A stretch of DNA of 64,000 nt from Vibrio penaeicida (GTDB taxonomy: Bacteria > Pseudomonadota > Gammaproteobacteria > Enterobacterales > Vibrionaceae), in the NCBI RefSeq assembly GCF_030689305.1, contig NZ_JAUYVM010000007.1, positions 124,001 through 188,000 on the forward strand, in the 5' to 3' direction. Made by a program: the position numbers and the translations under genes. Numbering within the stretch: the stretch's first letter is position 1; the number at the start of each line of letters is the position of its first letter. A model generated the notes under the pieces. It was not told where the DNA came from and did not search any database. It worked only from the letters and a program-made list of their open reading frames with translations. Positions 62,321-64,000 of the stretch are shown in pieces.

Positions 62321-63583
62321 ATGTCTGAAGACAACAGCCAACAAGATTTTCGCCAACAAGCTCTGGATTATCACGCTCAACCTACTCCCGGTAAAATTTC
62401 CGTCGAACTCACCAAGCCAGCCAATACAGTAGAAGACCTCGCGTTAGCGTACAGCCCTGGTGTAGCCGAACCTGTGCGTGAGATCGCACAAAATGCCGAC
62501 AATGTTTATAAGTACACAGCCAAAGGCAACATGGTGGCTGTCATTTCTAACGGTACGGCCATTCTTGGTCTGGGTAACTTAGGGCCACTAGCGTCCAAAC
62601 CTGTGATGGAAGGTAAATCGCTTCTTTTTAAGCGTTTTGCTGGTCTCGATTCCATCGATATCGAAGTGAAACATCGTACGATTGATGAATTTGTAGATAC
62701 CGTCGCCAACATTGCAGATACGTTTGGCGGCATCAACTTAGAAGATATTAAAGCGCCAGATTGCTTTGAAATTGAACAGCGACTTATCGAACGTTGTGAT
62801 GTCCCCGTTTTTCATGATGATCAACACGGTACAGCTATTGTGACGGCTGCCGGTATGTTGAATGCGATTGAACTTCAAAGTAAGAAACTCGAAGACGCTA
62901 TGATTGTTTGTTTGGGGGCGGGAGCTGCTGCCGTTGCGTGCATGGAACTGCTGATCAAATGTGGCGCGCAACGCGAAAAAATCTACATGTTGGATCGTAA
63001 GGGTGTGATTCATACTCGCCGTGATGACCTGAATGAATACAAGCAGCTGTTTGCGAACAACACAGATAAGCGCACGTTGGAAGATGTTATTGAGGGTGCC
63101 GACCTTTTCTTAGGGGTGTCTGGTCCTGATTTATTGCCTGCAGAAGCCTTGAAGCTAATGGCGGATAAACCTGTTGTCTTTGCGTGTTCTAACCCTGATC
63201 CAGAAATCAAACCGGAACTCGCCCATCAAGTTCGTGATGATCTGATTATGGGTACGGGCCGAAGTGATTACCCGAATCAGGTTAACAATGTTATTTGTTT
63301 CCCATTTCTTTTCCGCGGTGCGTTGGATGTTCGTGCCAGTGAAATTAATGATGAAATGAAGCTTGCAGCAGTAGATGCTATTCGACAGTTAGCAAAAGAG
63401 CCAGTGCCAGAAGAAGTGAAAAAAGCGGCAGGTGTTACGGAGCTAGAATTTGGTACCGGTTATATCATCCCGAAACCGATGGACGCTCGTTTACTACCGC
63501 GAGTAGCAAAAGCGGTTGCGCAAGCTGCCATTGATTCAGGCGTTGCTCGTATTGAAATGCCTGAAAACTATATGCAATCCTGA
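62321..63583 (+). CDS. Malic enzyme (oxaloacetate-decarboxylating malate dehydrogenase), short form
   Basis: The protein converts malate to pyruvate and CO2 with NAD(P). From ATG 62321 it has 420 residues (M-S-E-D-N-S-Q-Q-D-F-R). It includes the malic enzyme motif L-A-Y-S-P-G-V-A-E-P, D-D-Q-H-G-T-A-I-V with metal-binding Asp residues, and a second nucleotide loop L-G-A-G-A-A-A. It lacks the phosphotransacetylase-like domain of E. coli MaeB (759 residues). The longer reading from 62180 covers an AT-rich leader and is rejected. A terminator shared with metJ follows. Confidence 0.93.
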   Translation: MSEDNSQQDFRQQALDYHAQPTPGKISVELTKPANTVEDLALAYSPGVAEPVREIAQNADNVYKYTAKGNMVAVISNGTAILGLGNLGPLASKPVMEGKSLLFKRFAGLDSIDIEVKHRTIDEFVDTVANIADTFGGINLEDIKAPDCFEIEQRLIERCDVPVFHDDQHGTAIVTAAGMLNAIELQSKKLEDAMIVCLGAGAAAVACMELLIKCGAQREKIYMLDRKGVIHTRRDDLNEYKQLFANNTDKRTLEDVIEGADLFLGVSGPDLLPAEALKLMADKPVVFACSNPDPEIKPELAHQVRDDLIMGTGRSDYPNQVNNVICFPFLFRGALDVRASEINDEMKLAAVDAIRQLAKEPVPEEVKKAAGVTELEFGTGYIIPKPMDARLLPRVAKAVAQAAIDSGVARIEMPENYMQS

Positions 63584-63654
63584 ACGTGACAATCTGATTC
63601 ACTTTCATGTTTGTCAGATTAAACACAAATTGCTTTTTCAATATGCATAAAGAT

Positions 63655-63684
63655 GGGGGATAGTTTAGGCTATCCCCCTTTTTT
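63655..63684. terminator. Bidirectional terminator between malic enzyme gene and metJ
   Basis: Arms GGGGGATAG (63655-63663) and CTATCCCCC (63670-63678) with a 6-base loop and a T run (63679-63684). It lies between the two convergent genes. Confidence 0.85.
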
Positions 63685-63688
63685 CTGC

Positions 63689-64000
63689 TTATTCTTCGTC
63701 GTAGGCTTCGAACTCGATGCCCATTTCCGTCATGATTTTTTTCACTTCACTCGGGATATCGTCTGGGCGATCTTTTCTCAAATCTTCATCTGTCGGTAAT
63801 GGCTGACCTGTATAAGCGTGGAGAAAAGCTTCACAAAGCAGTTCGCTGTTGGTGGCGTGACGCAGATTGTTAATTTGGCGGCGTGTTCTTTCGTCTGTCA
63901 GTACTTTAAGTACTTTTAACGGAATCGATACTGTAATCTTTTTTACTTGTTCGCTTTTTTTACCATGCTCAGCATAGGGGCTTATGTATTCGCCATTCCA
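63689..64000 (-). CDS. metJ: Methionine repressor MetJ (5' end cut by window edge)
   Basis: MetJ represses methionine biosynthesis genes with S-adenosylmethionine as corepressor. The visible 103 residues run from [15 protein letters not shown] to F-E-A-Y-D-E-E. They include the ribbon-helix-helix strand [10 protein letters not shown] and [13 protein letters not shown]. Only the first few residues (about three) lie beyond position 64000, as the family starts M-A-D/E-W. Convergent with the malic enzyme gene. Confidence 0.96.
   Translation of the reverse strand, partial: WNGEYISPYAEHGKKSEQVKKITVSIPLKVLKVLTDERTRRQINNLRHATNSELLCEAFLHAYTGQPLPTDEDLRKDRPDDIPSEVKKIMTEMGIEFEAYDEE

Overview
This 64 kb window looks like a chromosome segment from a Vibrio or a close Vibrionaceae relative. 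The evidence is the set and order of housekeeping genes (rhodanese-secB-gpsA-cysE, zapB/glpX, rraA-menA-hslUV-ftsN-cytR-priA/rpmE, metJ) and the sequence of the proteins themselves. The species cannot be fixed from the sequence alone. No tRNA, rRNA, CRISPR array or prophage was seen.

Left part (1-28013): a mosaic surface-polysaccharide (O-antigen or capsule) locus, more AT-rich than the right part. It opens with decayed ISAs1-family insertion sequences, one nested inside another (1-2182). Block 1 (2272-9388) makes sugar precursors only: a dTDP-3-acetamido-3,6-dideoxyhexose pathway (rfbB, rfbA, a 3,4-ketoisomerase, an acetyltransferase, an aminotransferase), followed by an unusual trio of DRE-TIM aldolase, HAD phosphatase and CMP-Kdo-synthetase-like enzyme that could make a CMP-activated 3-deoxy-ulosonic acid. 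A further ISAs1 remnant (9999-11178) closes the block. Block 2 (11216-22910), the most AT-rich part, carries a sulfotransferase-like protein, a Wzx flippase, a Wzy polymerase, four glycosyltransferases and a CDP-sugar pathway (rfbF, rfbG, a cupin epimerase and a PLP aminotransferase whose gene contains an 11-G tract). Block 3 (22919-28013) holds the initiation module: an SDR epimerase/reductase, a small phosphoglycosyl transferase and a FlaA1/WbpM-type dehydratase. A fourth ISAs1 scrap and UDP-glucose dehydrogenase follow.

Middle (28083-42755): cell-wall and core genes. These are envC and gpmI, then pbpC with an alpha-2-macroglobulin gene (one operon), then rhodanese-secB, gpsA and cysE. A 283-bp element with inverted-repeat ends (MITE-like) and a terminator separate secB from gpsA. 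Loose copies of the element's end lie at 31077-31120 and 46009-46028.

Next (42784-48698) comes an accessory catabolic island between cysE and tpiA: a GMC oxidoreductase, a TRAP transporter with a Tat-type binding protein, and an IclR regulator. The right end (48778-64000) is ordinary chromosome: tpiA, a CHMI-like tautomerase, DUF805 and DUF3135 proteins, a SufR-like regulator, glpX, zapB, rraA, menA, hslU/hslV, ftsN, cytR, priA, rpmE, a short malic enzyme, and metJ cut by the window edge. Many clear intrinsic terminators mark the ends of transcription units.

Working picture: block 3 starts a glycan on undecaprenyl phosphate, block 2 extends, flips and polymerises it, and blocks 1 and 2 supply rare nucleotide sugars. 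The least explained part is the aldolase/phosphatase/cytidylyltransferase trio. The locus also shows two possible slippage sites (an AATTTT array and a poly-G tract).
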